Of a DNA stretch of 64,000 nucleotides, positions 42,227-52,070 are shown piece by piece; position 1 is the stretch's first letter, and the number at the start of each line of letters is the position of its first letter. Position numbers and translations under genes: made by a program. The stretch is from Aliiglaciecola sp. M165 (GTDB lineage: Bacteria > Pseudomonadota > Gammaproteobacteria > Enterobacterales > Alteromonadaceae). The DNA is taken from NCBI RefSeq assembly GCF_007197995.1, contig NZ_VKKH01000007.1:310001-374000 (forward strand), in the 5' to 3' direction. The notes beneath the pieces are model-generated. The model saw only the letters and a program-made list of their open reading frames with translations, was not told where the DNA came from and made no database searches.

Positions 42227-43096
42227 CTAGTTAGGTCCGTTGCCAACACGTTGAGTATGAGGATCAATATTCCAATCATGCCAAATAGGTGTGAGTTTGT
42301 CAGATATCTTTAGATTTTTTCCTAACTCTGTCCAACGGCTAGGAAAATGAAAATCAGATCCGGAAGATGCTAACAACTGATGTTGCACGGCAATTTCTTC
42401 GATCAAATTTCGTTTCACTGGCGCAAGGTGCGGATGATTCGATTCAATACCATCTCCCCCCGCCTGAGCGAATTGTGCAACTAAACGTCTTAGCCATTTT
42501 GGTGTCATATCATAATGACCGGGATGCGCCAAAACCGCTTTACCTCCAGCATCATGGATCCAGTTAATCGCTTCTTCAATGCTTATCCAAACCGGGGATA
42601 CATGAGCTCTTTTACCTTTACCCAGATACCGTTTAAACGCTCCATCCATGTCACTCACCACCTGTTTTTTGATCAAGGCTCTGGCGAAATGTGCACGTGT
42701 TATTTGCCCTTTTCCCGCTAGGGCCAAGGCTTCATTTAACGTGCCTGACACACCGGCTTTTTGCAATTTTTCATCGATACGTTGAGCGCGCTGATTGCGT
42801 CGTTCGCATTGTTGTTGGAGACGCTCCACAAATAATGGATCAGTGTGGTCGACACCCAGCCCAATCACATGAATATCAAAACCGTGCCACGAGGTCGAAA
42901 TTTCCACACCAGCAACTATCGACATTTTACGACGTTGACTCTCTTGCAAATCAATGAGTTCCTGAACGCCATTTATCGTATCGTGATCGGTTAACGCCAA
43001 AACATCCACTTGCATAGTATGAGCACGTTCTAAGAGCTCAGCAGGAGAAAGATGACCATCGGAATAATGGCTATGGCAGTGGAGATCTATTTTCAT
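42227..43096 (-). CDS. rnm: PHP-domain 5'-3' exoribonuclease (RNase AM / TrpH)
   Basis: 289 residues from ATG 43096 (MKIDLHCHSHYSDG). The PHP metal motifs are present: DLHCHSHYSD, LALTDHDTINGVQEL, GVEISTSWHGFDIHVIGLG, HPGHY and SGSDFHFP. RNase AM trims 5' ends of rRNA and small RNA fragments. An open frame continues to 43162 with a TTG, but the family begins at this ATG. It is divergent from the trp operon, the classical yciV position. Confidence 0.9.
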   Translation of the reverse strand: MKIDLHCHSHYSDGHLSPAELLERAHTMQVDVLALTDHDTINGVQELIDLQESQRRKMSIVAGVEISTSWHGFDIHVIGLGVDHTDPLFVERLQQQCERRNQRAQRIDEKLQKAGVSGTLNEALALAGKGQITRAHFARALIKKQVVSDMDGAFKRYLGKGKRAHVSPVWISIEEAINWIHDAGGKAVLAHPGHYDMTPKWLRRLVAQFAQAGGDGIESNHPHLAPVKRNLIEEIAVQHQLLASSGSDFHFPSRWTELGKNLKISDKLTPIWHDWNIDPHTQRVGNGPN

Positions 43097-43257
43097 TATA
43101 TTTTTTAAAACTTCTAAGTTATAACGCTTTAATTCGTGTTTTTTTGCCTTTTTATCCGACAATGTATTGACAGAAAAGGCGTTTTGTTTTCTTCTATAAA
43201 GGCTGAGGCGTATTATATGCTAAAACAGCAACAAGTATTCAGAGTATTTACGTTTAA

Positions 43258-43290
43258 TTGATTGATTAAAATGACTTAGACGCGAATAAA
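43258..43290 (+). promoter_or_regulatory. Possible trp operon promoter
   Basis: TTGATT (43262-43267), 17-nt spacer, and AATAAA (43285-43290) would start transcription about 24 nt before the leader peptide. A better -35 (TTGACA at 43167) has no well-spaced -10. No TrpR operator was recognised. Confidence 0.3.
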
Positions 43291-43320
43291 CTCCAACAAT
43301 TAATATTGCGACGACAACAA

Positions 43321-43368
43321 ATGACTAACAAACAACACAACAACTGGTGGTGGCACATCCCAACTTAA
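43321..43368 (+). CDS. trpL: trp operon leader peptide
   Basis: A 15-residue peptide MTNKQHNNWWWHIPT with three consecutive Trp codons (43345-43353), followed by TAA. Ribosome stalling at these codons when charged tRNA-Trp is scarce sets the fold of the downstream attenuator. Confidence 0.9.
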   Translation: MTNKQHNNWWWHIPT

Positions 43369-43434
43369 CGGGCTGTGAATGTTTGTGCGTGCGCAAATTA
43401 AATTTAAGAGGCCCGTTTGACGGGCCTTTTTTGT
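43354..43434 (+). promoter_or_regulatory. trp attenuator
   Basis: Segment 1 CACATCCC (43354-43361) can pair with segment 2 GGGCTGTG (43371-43378). Segment 2 AACGGGC (43367-43373) can instead pair with segment 3 GCCCGTT (43412-43418). Segments 3 and 4 form the terminator AGGCCCG / CGGGCCT (43409-43427) followed by a T run. This is a complete transcription attenuator between trpL and trpE. Confidence 0.88.
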
Positions 43435-43500
43435 ATCTGCCCCGAAGGGTTTTACCCACTAAACGATCGACAATAAAAATAGTATCGAGAGACAGAAACA

Positions 43501-45126
43501 ATGAGTTTAACTCAATTAAGTGAACAACCTGGTTTAGTAGAAACACTTGTTAAATCAGGAAAATACATAGCAGATCCGCTTCACGCATATCAGCAATTGT
43601 GTGAGAACAAGGCAAATACCTTGCTACTTGAATCGGCTGAAATCGACAGTAAAGACAATTTGAAAAGCCTGATTCTGGTCGATGCAGCATTAAAACTTAT
43701 CTGTCATGGGCACAGCGTCGACATAATCGCGCTGAATGACAACGGTCAATCAGTCTTGCCGTTATTCGAACAGCATGTTGGAGTGGGTGTCCACATAAAA
43801 CAAAGCAATTCTAACCAAATCACCTTATTGTTTCCTCAACCAGACCCCAGTCTTGATGAAGATGCGAGGTTGAAAGCCGCTGCAGTATTCGATGCAATCC
43901 GCATTGTCGTGACAAAAATACGTTGTTTACGCCAGCACCCACAAAATTTATTCCTGGGTGGCGCATTTGCCTATGATCTACTAGCCAGTTTTGAACAACT
44001 GCCCTACGTGGCCGATAGTGAAAATACCTGTCCCGATTTTACCTTTTACCTGGCCCAAACCCTGCTTGTAATCGATCATAAAAAGCAAACCACCGACGTT
44101 GTCAGTAGTGTGTTTAGTGGCAAAAACGTAGGTCAAAGTTACTTTGCAGTCAGTCAACAAATGGAACAGATCATTGGCCAGTTGGAAAAACTTCAACAAA
44201 CGCCTGACATCGAAATTGGTTTGACTGAAGTGTTGCAACTTAGTGTCGACAAGTCTGATGAAGAATTTAAATTGGACGTGCTCAATCTCAAAGAGCACAT
44301 CCTCGCTGGCGACATTTTCCAAGTTGTCCCCTCTCGTACTTTCAGCCTCGACTGCCCGGCTCCTCTTCTGGCTTATGCCGAGTTAAAAAAACAAAACCCT
44401 AGCCCTTATATGTTTTACCTGCAAGACGATGATTTTGCGATGTTCGGTGCTTCACCAGAATCAGCGTTGAAATACGAAGCGTCGAGTAATCAGGTTGAAA
44501 TTTATCCTATTGCAGGGACTCGTCCAAGAGGGAAAAACGCTGACGGTTCGATTAACGTTGATTTGGATAGTCGTATTGAATTGAATTTGCGTGAAGATCA
44601 AAAAGAAAAAGCTGAACATTTGATGCTGGTTGATTTAGCGCGCAACGATGTGGCTAAGGTTTCCAAACCCGGTACGCGATTTGTAAAGGATTTACTCAAA
44701 GTAGACCGTTATTCCCATGTGATGCATTTGGTTTCACGTGTGGTTGGTCAATTACGTGACGATTTGGATGCACTGCATGCCTATGCAGCATGCATGAATA
44801 TGGGCACCTTGGTTGGTGCTCCTAAAGTCAGTGCTGCAAGCCTGATTCGAAATGTTGAGAAAAAGCGTCGAGGTAGTTACGGCGGTGCTGTTGGTTACAT
44901 CAATGGTAGCGGCGATATGGACAGCTGTATTGTTATACGCTCTGCGTTTATACGCAAAGGCAAGGCATACATCCAAGCCGGGGCTGGCGTGGTCCATGAC
45001 TCAGTCCCCCAAGCCGAGGCCGATGAAACACGGGGTAAAGCTCAGGCAGTGATCAGTGCCATTATGACCGCCCACCAAAGACCTCACAACGATAAAACAA
45101 GCGACCGTCAGGAGGTATCATCATGA
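43501..45126 (+). CDS. trpE: Anthranilate synthase component I
   Basis: 541 residues; with TrpG makes anthranilate from chorismate and glutamine. The N-terminal feedback site is visible as LLLESAEIDSK near 40, and the chorismate-binding domain has IFQVVPSRTF, PIAGTRPRGKNADG, LMLVDLARNDVAKV and AGAGVVHDSVPQAEADET. A GAGA site precedes the ATG. First structural gene of the operon; overlaps trpG by 4 nt. Confidence 0.97.
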   Translation: MSLTQLSEQPGLVETLVKSGKYIADPLHAYQQLCENKANTLLLESAEIDSKDNLKSLILVDAALKLICHGHSVDIIALNDNGQSVLPLFEQHVGVGVHIKQSNSNQITLLFPQPDPSLDEDARLKAAAVFDAIRIVVTKIRCLRQHPQNLFLGGAFAYDLLASFEQLPYVADSENTCPDFTFYLAQTLLVIDHKKQTTDVVSSVFSGKNVGQSYFAVSQQMEQIIGQLEKLQQTPDIEIGLTEVLQLSVDKSDEEFKLDVLNLKEHILAGDIFQVVPSRTFSLDCPAPLLAYAELKKQNPSPYMFYLQDDDFAMFGASPESALKYEASSNQVEIYPIAGTRPRGKNADGSINVDLDSRIELNLREDQKEKAEHLMLVDLARNDVAKVSKPGTRFVKDLLKVDRYSHVMHLVSRVVGQLRDDLDALHAYAACMNMGTLVGAPKVSAASLIRNVEKKRRGSYGGAVGYINGSGDMDSCIVIRSAFIRKGKAYIQAGAGVVHDSVPQAEADETRGKAQAVISAIMTAHQRPHNDKTSDRQEVSS

Positions 45127-45731
45127 GTAAGCCTATCAGTGTATTTTTACTCGATAATTTTGATTCCTTTACGTATAACTTGGTAGACGAACTGCGAGGA
45201 ATGGGTCACGAATTGATTATTTATCGCAATAGTGTTTCTGCACAGACCATCCTGGCAAAAATGCTAGACAAGGCGAAAACCAGTAATGTTATTCTACTCT
45301 TGTCTCCCGGGCCTGGAACCCCTTCAGATGCGGGGTGCATGCTGGAACTGATCAGCTTGATTAAAGGACAATTCCCTGTTTTAGGGATCTGTTTGGGTCA
45401 TCAGGCGATTGTTGAGTCCTATGGCGGCAAGATTGTTCGTTCTCATCAGGTTATGCATGGCAAGTCATCGTTTATCACTCATGACAATAGTGTCATGTTT
45501 GATGCGTTGCCAAACCCCTTACCCGTGGCCCGTTATCACTCACTCATGGCGAGCGACATGCCCGATACCCTTGCCGTGATTGCAGACTTTGAAGCCATTC
45601 CCATGGCTGTTTGTCATCAGTCCGACAAAATGTTGGGTTTTCAATTTCATCCAGAATCCATTTTAACTTCACACGGTAGCCAATTATTACAACAAAGTAT
45701 CGACTATCTGACACAGGAGCATTGCGCATGA
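45123..45731 (+). CDS. trpG: Anthranilate synthase component II (glutamine amidotransferase)
   Basis: A 202-residue class I amidotransferase supplying ammonia to Trp[18 protein letters not shown] at 8-24; oxyanion [10 protein letters not shown]; nucleophile GICLGHQAI (Cys near 87); and the FHPESILT His/Glu pair near 177-184. Not fused to TrpD. It overlaps both trpE and trpD by 4 nt. Confidence 0.97.
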   Translation: MSKPISVFLLDNFDSFTYNLVDELRGMGHELIIYRNSVSAQTILAKMLDKAKTSNVILLLSPGPGTPSDAGCMLELISLIKGQFPVLGICLGHQAIVESYGGKIVRSHQVMHGKSSFITHDNSVMFDALPNPLPVARYHSLMASDMPDTLAVIADFEAIPMAVCHQSDKMLGFQFHPESILTSHGSQLLQQSIDYLTQEHCA

Positions 45732-46759
45732 CAACGGAACAGGTATTAACGACACTGGAAACCCTTTATCAAGGAGGTAATCTGAGTTTTGACCAATGTG
45801 AGGCACTGTTTAGCTTAGTGGTCAAAGGAGAAATGAATGATATTGTTATTTCATCCATGTTGACCGCGTTGAAAACCAAAGGCGAAACGCCTGAGGAGAT
45901 TGCTGGCGCGGCAGCTGCGTTGATCAATAATGCTGCGGCATTTCCTCGTCCAAACTATGAGTTTGCAGACATCGTAGGAACCGGCGGTGACGGCCATAAT
46001 ACAATCAATATTTCTTCGGCCGCTGCCATCGTTGCAGCAAGTTGCGGAGCAAAAGTTGCCAAACACGGTAATCGTAGTGTATCAAGCAAGTCCGGTTCGG
46101 CAGACTTATTTCGCACATTTGGCATGGATCTGACCATGTCAGCACAAACCGCAAGATCCTGTTTAGATAACGCAAACCTGTGTTTTCTATTTGCGCCCAA
46201 TTATCACGCAGGAATCAAACATGCGATGCCGGTGCGCACAACACTCAAGACTCGTACCTTGTTTAATTTATTAGGACCCTTAGCAAATCCCGCTAAACCC
46301 TCACATATGATGATTGGCGTGTACGCCCCAGAATTAGTCAAACCTTTTGCAAAAACATTGCAGTTACTGGGTTATCAAAAAGCGCTCGTTGTTCACGGAA
46401 GTGGCTTGGATGAACTGGCTCTGCATGGCGAATCAATTGTGGCAGAGGTATCCGGTGAAGAGATTAGCCACTATACTCTCTCCCCCGCCGATTTTGGTCT
46501 TGAGCAATTTGGTTTAGACAGTATCAAAGGCGGTGAGCCAGAAGAAAACAAAACATTAATTGAGCAAGTTTTAAATGGTTCGGGTCACTCCGCTCATAGA
46601 GCAGCCATTGCCATGAACGCTGGTGCGTTGTTGAAACTGACCGGACATGCCCAAACTTATCAACAAGGTGCAGAATTGGCGATTGAATCCATGCAACAAG
46701 GCAAACCGATCAAAACCATTTTCGCCGCAGCAGAAATTAGCCATCAAGGAGCAATTTAA
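45728..46759 (+). CDS. trpD: Anthranilate phosphoribosyltransferase
   Basis: 343 residues; transfers the phosphoribosyl group of PRPP to anthranilate. Glycine-rich PRPP site [17 protein letters not shown] near 78-94, [15 protein letters not shown] near 107 and HGSGLDELA near 222. Starts at ATG 45728 in an ATGA overlap with the trpG stop. Confidence 0.97.
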   Translation: MTTEQVLTTLETLYQGGNLSFDQCEALFSLVVKGEMNDIVISSMLTALKTKGETPEEIAGAAAALINNAAAFPRPNYEFADIVGTGGDGHNTINISSAAAIVAASCGAKVAKHGNRSVSSKSGSADLFRTFGMDLTMSAQTARSCLDNANLCFLFAPNYHAGIKHAMPVRTTLKTRTLFNLLGPLANPAKPSHMMIGVYAPELVKPFAKTLQLLGYQKALVVHGSGLDELALHGESIVAEVSGEEISHYTLSPADFGLEQFGLDSIKGGEPEENKTLIEQVLNGSGHSAHRAAIAMNAGALLKLTGHAQTYQQGAELAIESMQQGKPIKTIFAAAEISHQGAI

Positions 46760-48142
46760 GTGGCAAACGTGTTAGATGAAATTGTCGCTGACAAACGAAT
46801 CGAATTGGCGGATAGAAAGTCACAACGTCCTTTAGCATCCTTTATTGACAGTTTAACCCCGTCTGATCGCAGTTTTTATGACGCATTGGCAAAGCCTAAT
46901 TCCGGCTACATATTTGAATGCAAAAAAGCATCACCGTCTAAAGGATTGATAAGAGAAGACTTCAATCTAGATGAAATCATCGAGGTATATTCTCAGTATG
47001 CTTCGTGCATTTCTGTGTTGACCGATGAGAAGTACTTTCAAGGTAAATTTGAATATTTAGAATACATCCGAGCAAGAGTTGAACAACCAGTGTTAAACAA
47101 AGACTTTTTTGTTGACCCTTATCAAGTTCATTTAGCCAGGTATCACAACGCAGACGCTATTCTTCTGATGTTATCAGTATTGAATGACCAAGAATATTCG
47201 CAATTAGCCGAGCTGGCAGATCATTATAACTTAGACATATTGACTGAAGTCAGTAATGAGCAAGAAGCCCATCGTGCTATTGAGTTAGGGGCAAAAATCA
47301 TCGGCATTAACAACCGGGATTTACGGGATTTAAGCACGGATTTGGCCACCACTGAACGCCTGGTCCCCTTGATCAAACAAAGTGGTCACCAGTGTTTAAT
47401 CATCTCCGAATCAGGTATTTACACTAATCAAGACGTGCGCCGTCTCGCCCCGCTTTCTGATGGATTCCTAGTCGGAAGCTCGGTCATGGCGCAACAAGAT
47501 TTGGCTAGCGCGGTAAAAACCTTAATTTTTGGTGACGCGAAGATATGTGGCATCACCCGCGTTGAAGATGCGCAAACTGTTAGCCGAAGTGGCGCAAACT
47601 ATATGGGGTTGATATGTGCAGCCAAATCTCCCCGTGCGGTAACCATTGAGCAAGCACAAACGATCGTGACATCTTGCCCGTTTAACTACGTTGGTGTTTT
47701 TGTTGATGAAAGTATCAACAGCATCTGCCACATTGCCCACCAGCTCAATCTCTTCGCTGTGCAATTGCATGGCGATGAAGATCAATCTTTTATCGATGAG
47801 TTACGTAAGCACTTACCAGACACCTGCGAAATATGGAAGGCACTTGGGGTTGTCGATGCATTGCCAAATATGAATTGGCAACACGTAAACAAATATTTAT
47901 TGGATTGCAAAGTTGGTGATCAATCCGGCGGAACCGGGCAACAGTTTGATTGGCGGTTGTTATCCCAAATTCCGGCAGGCACGCCTTTTGTTTTGGCCGG
48001 AGGGCTCTCCCCTGAAAACATTGTCGAAGCGGCAAACAGTAAAGCCACTATTTTGGATATCAATTCTGGGGTTGAAACCGCACCAGGGATCAAAAATAGT
48101 CAAAAAATTGAAGATTTATTCAATGCGCTACGCGCATATTGA
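46760..48142 (+). CDS. trpCF: Bifunctional indole-3-glycerol-phosphate synthase / phosphoribosylanthranilate isomerase
   Basis: A 460-residue fusion of two TIM barrels. TrpC half (1-255): FECKKASPSKGLI near 51-63 with the catalytic Lys, VLNKDFFVDPYQ near 110 and GINNRDLRDLSTDL. TrpF half (256-460): KICGITRVEDAQ with catalytic Cys, GVFVDES and LDINSGVETAPGIKN near the end. The fusion is typical of enteric-related gammaproteobacteria. Start GTG 46760 directly abuts the trpD stop. Confidence 0.96.
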   Translation: MANVLDEIVADKRIELADRKSQRPLASFIDSLTPSDRSFYDALAKPNSGYIFECKKASPSKGLIREDFNLDEIIEVYSQYASCISVLTDEKYFQGKFEYLEYIRARVEQPVLNKDFFVDPYQVHLARYHNADAILLMLSVLNDQEYSQLAELADHYNLDILTEVSNEQEAHRAIELGAKIIGINNRDLRDLSTDLATTERLVPLIKQSGHQCLIISESGIYTNQDVRRLAPLSDGFLVGSSVMAQQDLASAVKTLIFGDAKICGITRVEDAQTVSRSGANYMGLICAAKSPRAVTIEQAQTIVTSCPFNYVGVFVDESINSICHIAHQLNLFAVQLHGDEDQSFIDELRKHLPDTCEIWKALGVVDALPNMNWQHVNKYLLDCKVGDQSGGTGQQFDWRLLSQIPAGTPFVLAGGLSPENIVEAANSKATILDINSGVETAPGIKNSQKIEDLFNALRAY

Positions 48143-48166
48143 ACAGCAGTTTAGGAAATCGCAAAA

Positions 48167-49348
48167 ATGAATAATTTAAGTACTAAATTCGGGGATTACG
48201 GCGGGATGTATGTTCCTGAGTTGCTTATTCCTGCGCTAGACCAACTAGAGCAAGCCTTTATTGATGCCCAACAAGATGAGGCGTTTCAAAAAGAGTTTAT
48301 GGGACTACTCAAAGACTATGCGGGTCGGCCAACATCCATGACCTTAAGCCGCAATCTTGTAAGCAACCCCAAGGTTAAGCTCTACTTAAAAAGAGAAGAC
48401 TTATTGCACGGTGGCGCACACAAAACCAATCAGGTGTTGGGTCAGGCACTGTTAACCAAACGCATGGGTAAAACCGAAGTGATTGCTGAAACCGGTGCAG
48501 GTCAGCACGGTGTGGCAACTGCACTAGCCTGTGCGTTGATGGGGCTTAAAGCGCGAATATACATGGGCGCCAAAGATGTTGAACGTCAAGCACCCAACGT
48601 TTTTAGGATGCGCTTAATGGGCGCAGAAGTTATTCCTGTCAATGCGGGATCAGGAACCTTAAAAGACGCCGTGAACGAGGCGATGCGAGATTGGTCAGCT
48701 AATTATGACAAGGCACATTATCTGCTGGGTACGGCGGCGGGCCCTCACCCCTTCCCAACGATCGTACGTGAATTCCATCGCATGATTGGCGAAGAGACCC
48801 GAACGCAAATTATGGAAAAAGAAGGCCGTTTGCCCGACGCAGTGGTTGCTTGTGTAGGTGGAGGTTCCAACGCAATTGGAATGTTTGCTGATTTCATCGA
48901 CGAACCCAGTGTGCGTCTTGTCGGCGTTGAACCTGCTGGAAAAGGCTTACACACAGCCGATCATGGTGCGGCCATTTGTACGGGTAGCAAAGGCATTTTG
49001 CATGGCGCTTACAGCTACATCATGCAAGACAAAGACGGGCAAATTGAAGAATCCTATTCGGTATCTGCAGGCTTGGATTATCCTGCGGTTGGTCCTCAAC
49101 ATGCCTATCTGCACGATATCGGACGTGCCGAATATGTGGCAATTAGCGATGATGAAGCGCTCAACGCCTTCCAACTCCTGGCCAGAAAAGAAGGCATTAT
49201 CCCAGCGTTAGAATCGGCCCATGCTTTGGCGCACGCACTAAACATGGCGGACGAGGCCGAAGATGACACCATTATTGTGTTAAATTTATCCGGTCGTGGA
49301 GACAAGGACCTTGCCCACGTTCACAGTATTTTAGGAGATCAAGAATGA
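48167..49348 (+). CDS. trpB: Tryptophan synthase beta chain
   Basis: A 393-residue PLP enzyme condensing indole with serine. [17 protein letters not shown]-terminus, HGGAHKTNQ with the PLP Lys near 84, [12 protein letters not shown] near 106, and the phosphate-binding [10 protein letters not shown] near 230. Overlaps trpA by 4 nt, in keeping with the alpha2-beta2 complex. Confidence 0.98.
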   Translation: MNNLSTKFGDYGGMYVPELLIPALDQLEQAFIDAQQDEAFQKEFMGLLKDYAGRPTSMTLSRNLVSNPKVKLYLKREDLLHGGAHKTNQVLGQALLTKRMGKTEVIAETGAGQHGVATALACALMGLKARIYMGAKDVERQAPNVFRMRLMGAEVIPVNAGSGTLKDAVNEAMRDWSANYDKAHYLLGTAAGPHPFPTIVREFHRMIGEETRTQIMEKEGRLPDAVVACVGGGSNAIGMFADFIDEPSVRLVGVEPAGKGLHTADHGAAICTGSKGILHGAYSYIMQDKDGQIEESYSVSAGLDYPAVGPQHAYLHDIGRAEYVAISDDEALNAFQLLARKEGIIPALESAHALAHALNMADEAEDDTIIVLNLSGRGDKDLAHVHSILGDQE

Positions 49349-50151
49349 GTCGTTATGCCAAAATGTTTGAAGGCTTAAATGCCAAAAACCAAGGTGCATT
49401 TGTACCCTTTGTCATGGTTGGCGATCCGGATAAACAAACCTCATTTAATATTATTAAGGCATTGATAGAAGGCGGCGCTGACGCACTTGAGCTGGGAATT
49501 CCCTACTCAGATCCCATTGCTGATGGACCTACCATCCAAAAGGCCAGCATTCGGGCTCTGAACAACAAAATCACGCCAGAAGATTGTTTTGACGTGATCA
49601 AACTAATCCGCGACGAATACCCAGACATTCCTATTGGCTTGTTGTTGTATAGCAACCTTGTGCTGAAACGCGGTATTGAAGGTTTTTATCAACGTGCAAA
49701 CCGTGCGGGTGTGGATTCTATATTGATTGCTGATGTGCCTCTTCGAGAAGCTGACCGCTTTATCGCTATTGCTGAACAACAAAACATCGAACAAATTTTG
49801 ATTGCGCCGCCTAATGCCAGTGATGAGACTTTGGCTGAGATTGGTAATAAATCTCGAGGGTACACGTATTTACTCGGCAGGGCTGGTGTCACAGGGGCTG
49901 AGACCGCCGCAACCATCCCAGCGTCAACGTTGATAGAAAAACTCACACAATATCAAGTTGCGCCGCCATTGCTTGGCTTTGGAATATCCAAACCTGAACA
50001 AGTTGCTGATGCGATCCATGCTGGCGCTGCAGGGGCAATTTCTGGCTCAGCGACGGTCAACATCATTGAGCAAAACCTGCATGAGCCTGAAGTAATGTTG
50101 CATGCTTTAACGCAATTTGTCAGCGACATGAAAGCAGCAACCAACAAATAA
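49345..50151 (+). CDS. trpA: Tryptophan synthase alpha chain
   Basis: A 268-residue TIM barrel cleaving indole-3-glycerol phosphate. [12 protein letters not shown] near 22, catalytic Glu in [19 protein letters not shown] (Glu near 49, Asp near 60), [12 protein letters not shown] near 173 and [10 protein letters not shown] near 211. Last biosynthetic gene of the operon. Confidence 0.97.
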   Translation: MSRYAKMFEGLNAKNQGAFVPFVMVGDPDKQTSFNIIKALIEGGADALELGIPYSDPIADGPTIQKASIRALNNKITPEDCFDVIKLIRDEYPDIPIGLLLYSNLVLKRGIEGFYQRANRAGVDSILIADVPLREADRFIAIAEQQNIEQILIAPPNASDETLAEIGNKSRGYTYLLGRAGVTGAETAATIPASTLIEKLTQYQVAPPLLGFGISKPEQVADAIHAGAAGAISGSATVNIIEQNLHEPEVMLHALTQFVSDMKAATNK

Positions 50152-50160
50152 GGATATGAC

Positions 50161-50460
50161 ATGTTGTACATCATTTATTCGCAAGATGTTGAAAATAGCC
50201 TACCGCTGCGCAAACAAGCACGCCCTGCTCATCTGAAGCGCGTTGAAGTACTCAAGCAACAAGGTCGTCTAGTCATTGCAGGGCCGTGCCCAGCAATTGA
50301 CAGTGACGATCCCGGTGAAGCTGGATTTACCGGTTCATTGATCATAGCTGAATTCGACAGCCTCGATGCAGCACAAGCTTGGGCCGATTCCGATCCCTAT
50401 GTGTCGGCGGGTGTGTATCAAAGCGTATCGGTAAAACCTTACAAACAAGTTTTACCTTGA
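50161..50460 (+). CDS. yciI: YciI family protein
   Basis: A 99-residue dimeric alpha/beta-barrel protein. [28 protein letters not shown] near the N-terminus carries the conserved His; IAGPCPAID and [22 protein letters not shown] follow. The function of the family is not settled. It is 9 bp after trpA and probably the operon's next gene. Confidence 0.9.
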   Translation: MLYIIYSQDVENSLPLRKQARPAHLKRVEVLKQQGRLVIAGPCPAIDSDDPGEAGFTGSLIIAEFDSLDAAQAWADSDPYVSAGVYQSVSVKPYKQVLP

Positions 50461-50472
50461 TAGGGGTTGGCA

Positions 50473-50895
50473 ATGGCTTGGATATCGATCACTTCAACAG
50501 TTGGCATTTCTGACGATGAGTTTGAAATGACAGCGATCCGCGCACAAGGCGCTGGCGGACAAAACGTCAATAAAGTCTCCAGCGCTATCCATTTGCGCTT
50601 CGATATTCGCGCCTCTTCATTGCCGGAACACTACAAAGAACAACTTTTAAAAGGTAGCGATAAACGGGTCACCAATGACGGTATCTTAATCATTAAAGCA
50701 CAAAGCTATCGCACTCAAGAGCAAAACCGAGAGGATGCGATTGCAAGACTTATCGAAATCATTCAAAAAGCCGGCTTCAAACCTAAACCACGGCGCGCGA
50801 CCAAACCCACCCGTTCGTCACAAATCAGACGGGTCGACAGTAAAAAGAAACAAGGTAAAACCAAATCACTGCGCAAGCGCGTAGATTTGGATTAA
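50473..50895 (+). CDS. arfB: Alternative ribosome-rescue factor ArfB (peptidyl-tRNA hydrolase)
   Basis: 140 residues; hydrolyses peptidyl-tRNA on stalled ribosomes, an alternative to the tmRNA/SmpB system also in this window. The catalytic GGQ loop is in RAQGAGGQNVNKVSSAIHLRFD, and the long basic C-terminal tail (PRRATKPTRSSQIRR..) enters the mRNA channel. I start at ATG 50473 with GGGG upstream rather than TTG 50467. Confidence 0.92.
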   Translation: MAWISITSTVGISDDEFEMTAIRAQGAGGQNVNKVSSAIHLRFDIRASSLPEHYKEQLLKGSDKRVTNDGILIIKAQSYRTQEQNREDAIARLIEIIQKAGFKPKPRRATKPTRSSQIRRVDSKKKQGKTKSLRKRVDLD

Positions 50896-50928
50896 CGCTA
50901 CTCTCGTAGGTATGAAAACGGGAGCGTT
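50893..50928 (+). terminator. Weak hairpin after arfB
   Basis: AACGCTACTC (50893-50902) can pair imperfectly with GGGAGCGTT (50920-50928), followed by a short T-rich stretch. It may end the trp-yciI-arfB transcript. Confidence 0.35.
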
Positions 50929-51083
50929 ACCTTTTACCCATTCGCGTTAATTAATGGATTACGAACCAGTTAGGGGCATTTCAGTTTTTGAAAGAGTCAA
51001 AATAAGATAATTGCTTTTTGATTAGTAAAGTGACCATAATCGCCAGTACGTTGTTCTAACCAATTAATTTACAAAGGATTGTT

Positions 51084-51866
51084 ATGCGAATCATTGTCTT
51101 CTTACTAATCTGTACCTTATGTTCTGCAATGGCCTACCAAGTAGGCAAATCCAATGCTCTCAAGAATAATACGGAAGTTCCGTCCTCTAAGGTGCATGAG
51201 TCCACTGAAAAAGAAGAGCGATCTACTGATGCTACCCCCGCCAGTAGCGACCACGAACTTGAATCTGGGGATCCAAGTACCGATGACGATGTATCCTTGG
51301 AATCAAAAGACGAATGTCTGAGTTCAGCAGAGTTTAATGAGCAGGCAGATACCTTGGTCACTCAGTATAAAAAAACCGAACGCGAACTTACAGAAACTAA
51401 AAGCGCTTTACGTGACGCAAACGCGACGTTGAAAGAAGCAGGTTTGGAGGTACCTCAAACGCTCACACGAGAAGAAATAGAAAAAAGCCTACCCGCTCCA
51501 TTTACTGACGTGATAGCTGGTGCAGACTTAGGAATTCGAAAGAACTACGAGGAATTTTCAAATCAACAGCGAAATGAAGAATGGGCTATCGAAATGGAAA
51601 CAAATATTCGAGATTTCTTTTCGCTACATGAACTATCCATTAATGTCGATTTGGATAGTGTTATTTGCAAATCAAGCTTTTGCGAAATTAGGGGATTTGA
51701 AAAAGCGCCTGAAGTATTTCCAGTCATTATCCGAGAACTTTCAATGCAGCCTTGGTATTCATCTGGTCAAGGGTCATTTTCGAACTTCACCCCTTATACA
51801 CCAGGGATTCATAACGAGGATAATAAAGCTTACTTTTACGTTCTCGCCGTTTTTAAGAGTCGCTAA
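51084..51866 (+). CDS. Envelope-anchored hypothetical protein with coiled coil
   Basis: A 260-residue protein with an N-terminal signal or anchor (MRIIVFLLICTLCSAMAYQVG), an acidic low-complexity linker (about 30-75, Ser/Glu/Asp), a coiled coil (about 85-118, ADTLVTQYKKTERELTETKSAL split by charge) and a globular C-terminus with VICKSSFCEIRG. The Cys pair there could form a disulfide. I recognise no family. Confidence 0.6.
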   Translation: MRIIVFLLICTLCSAMAYQVGKSNALKNNTEVPSSKVHESTEKEERSTDATPASSDHELESGDPSTDDDVSLESKDECLSSAEFNEQADTLVTQYKKTERELTETKSALRDANATLKEAGLEVPQTLTREEIEKSLPAPFTDVIAGADLGIRKNYEEFSNQQRNEEWAIEMETNIRDFFSLHELSINVDLDSVICKSSFCEIRGFEKAPEVFPVIIRELSMQPWYSSGQGSFSNFTPYTPGIHNEDNKAYFYVLAVFKSR

Positions 51867-52070
51867 AAAGGTTTAAATCAAAAAATGAACGACGTCATTT
51901 TCTTGTAAGCTCTTGTTGGGTATCTGTTAAATCCGTATTTGCAGGTGAGAGATCCTCGCACAAGAGCGTCGCGAGGATGACGTTTAGGTATATTGCATCG
52001 CGGGGGTAACATATAGATGTTTAGTTTCTCGGGAAACGTTCAGAAATAGCGTAATACAAGGAACACGGCC

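Noticed and set aside
43167-43200. TTGACA and TATAAA as the trp promoter
   Set aside because: The spacer would be 22 bp, too long for a normal sigma-70 promoter.
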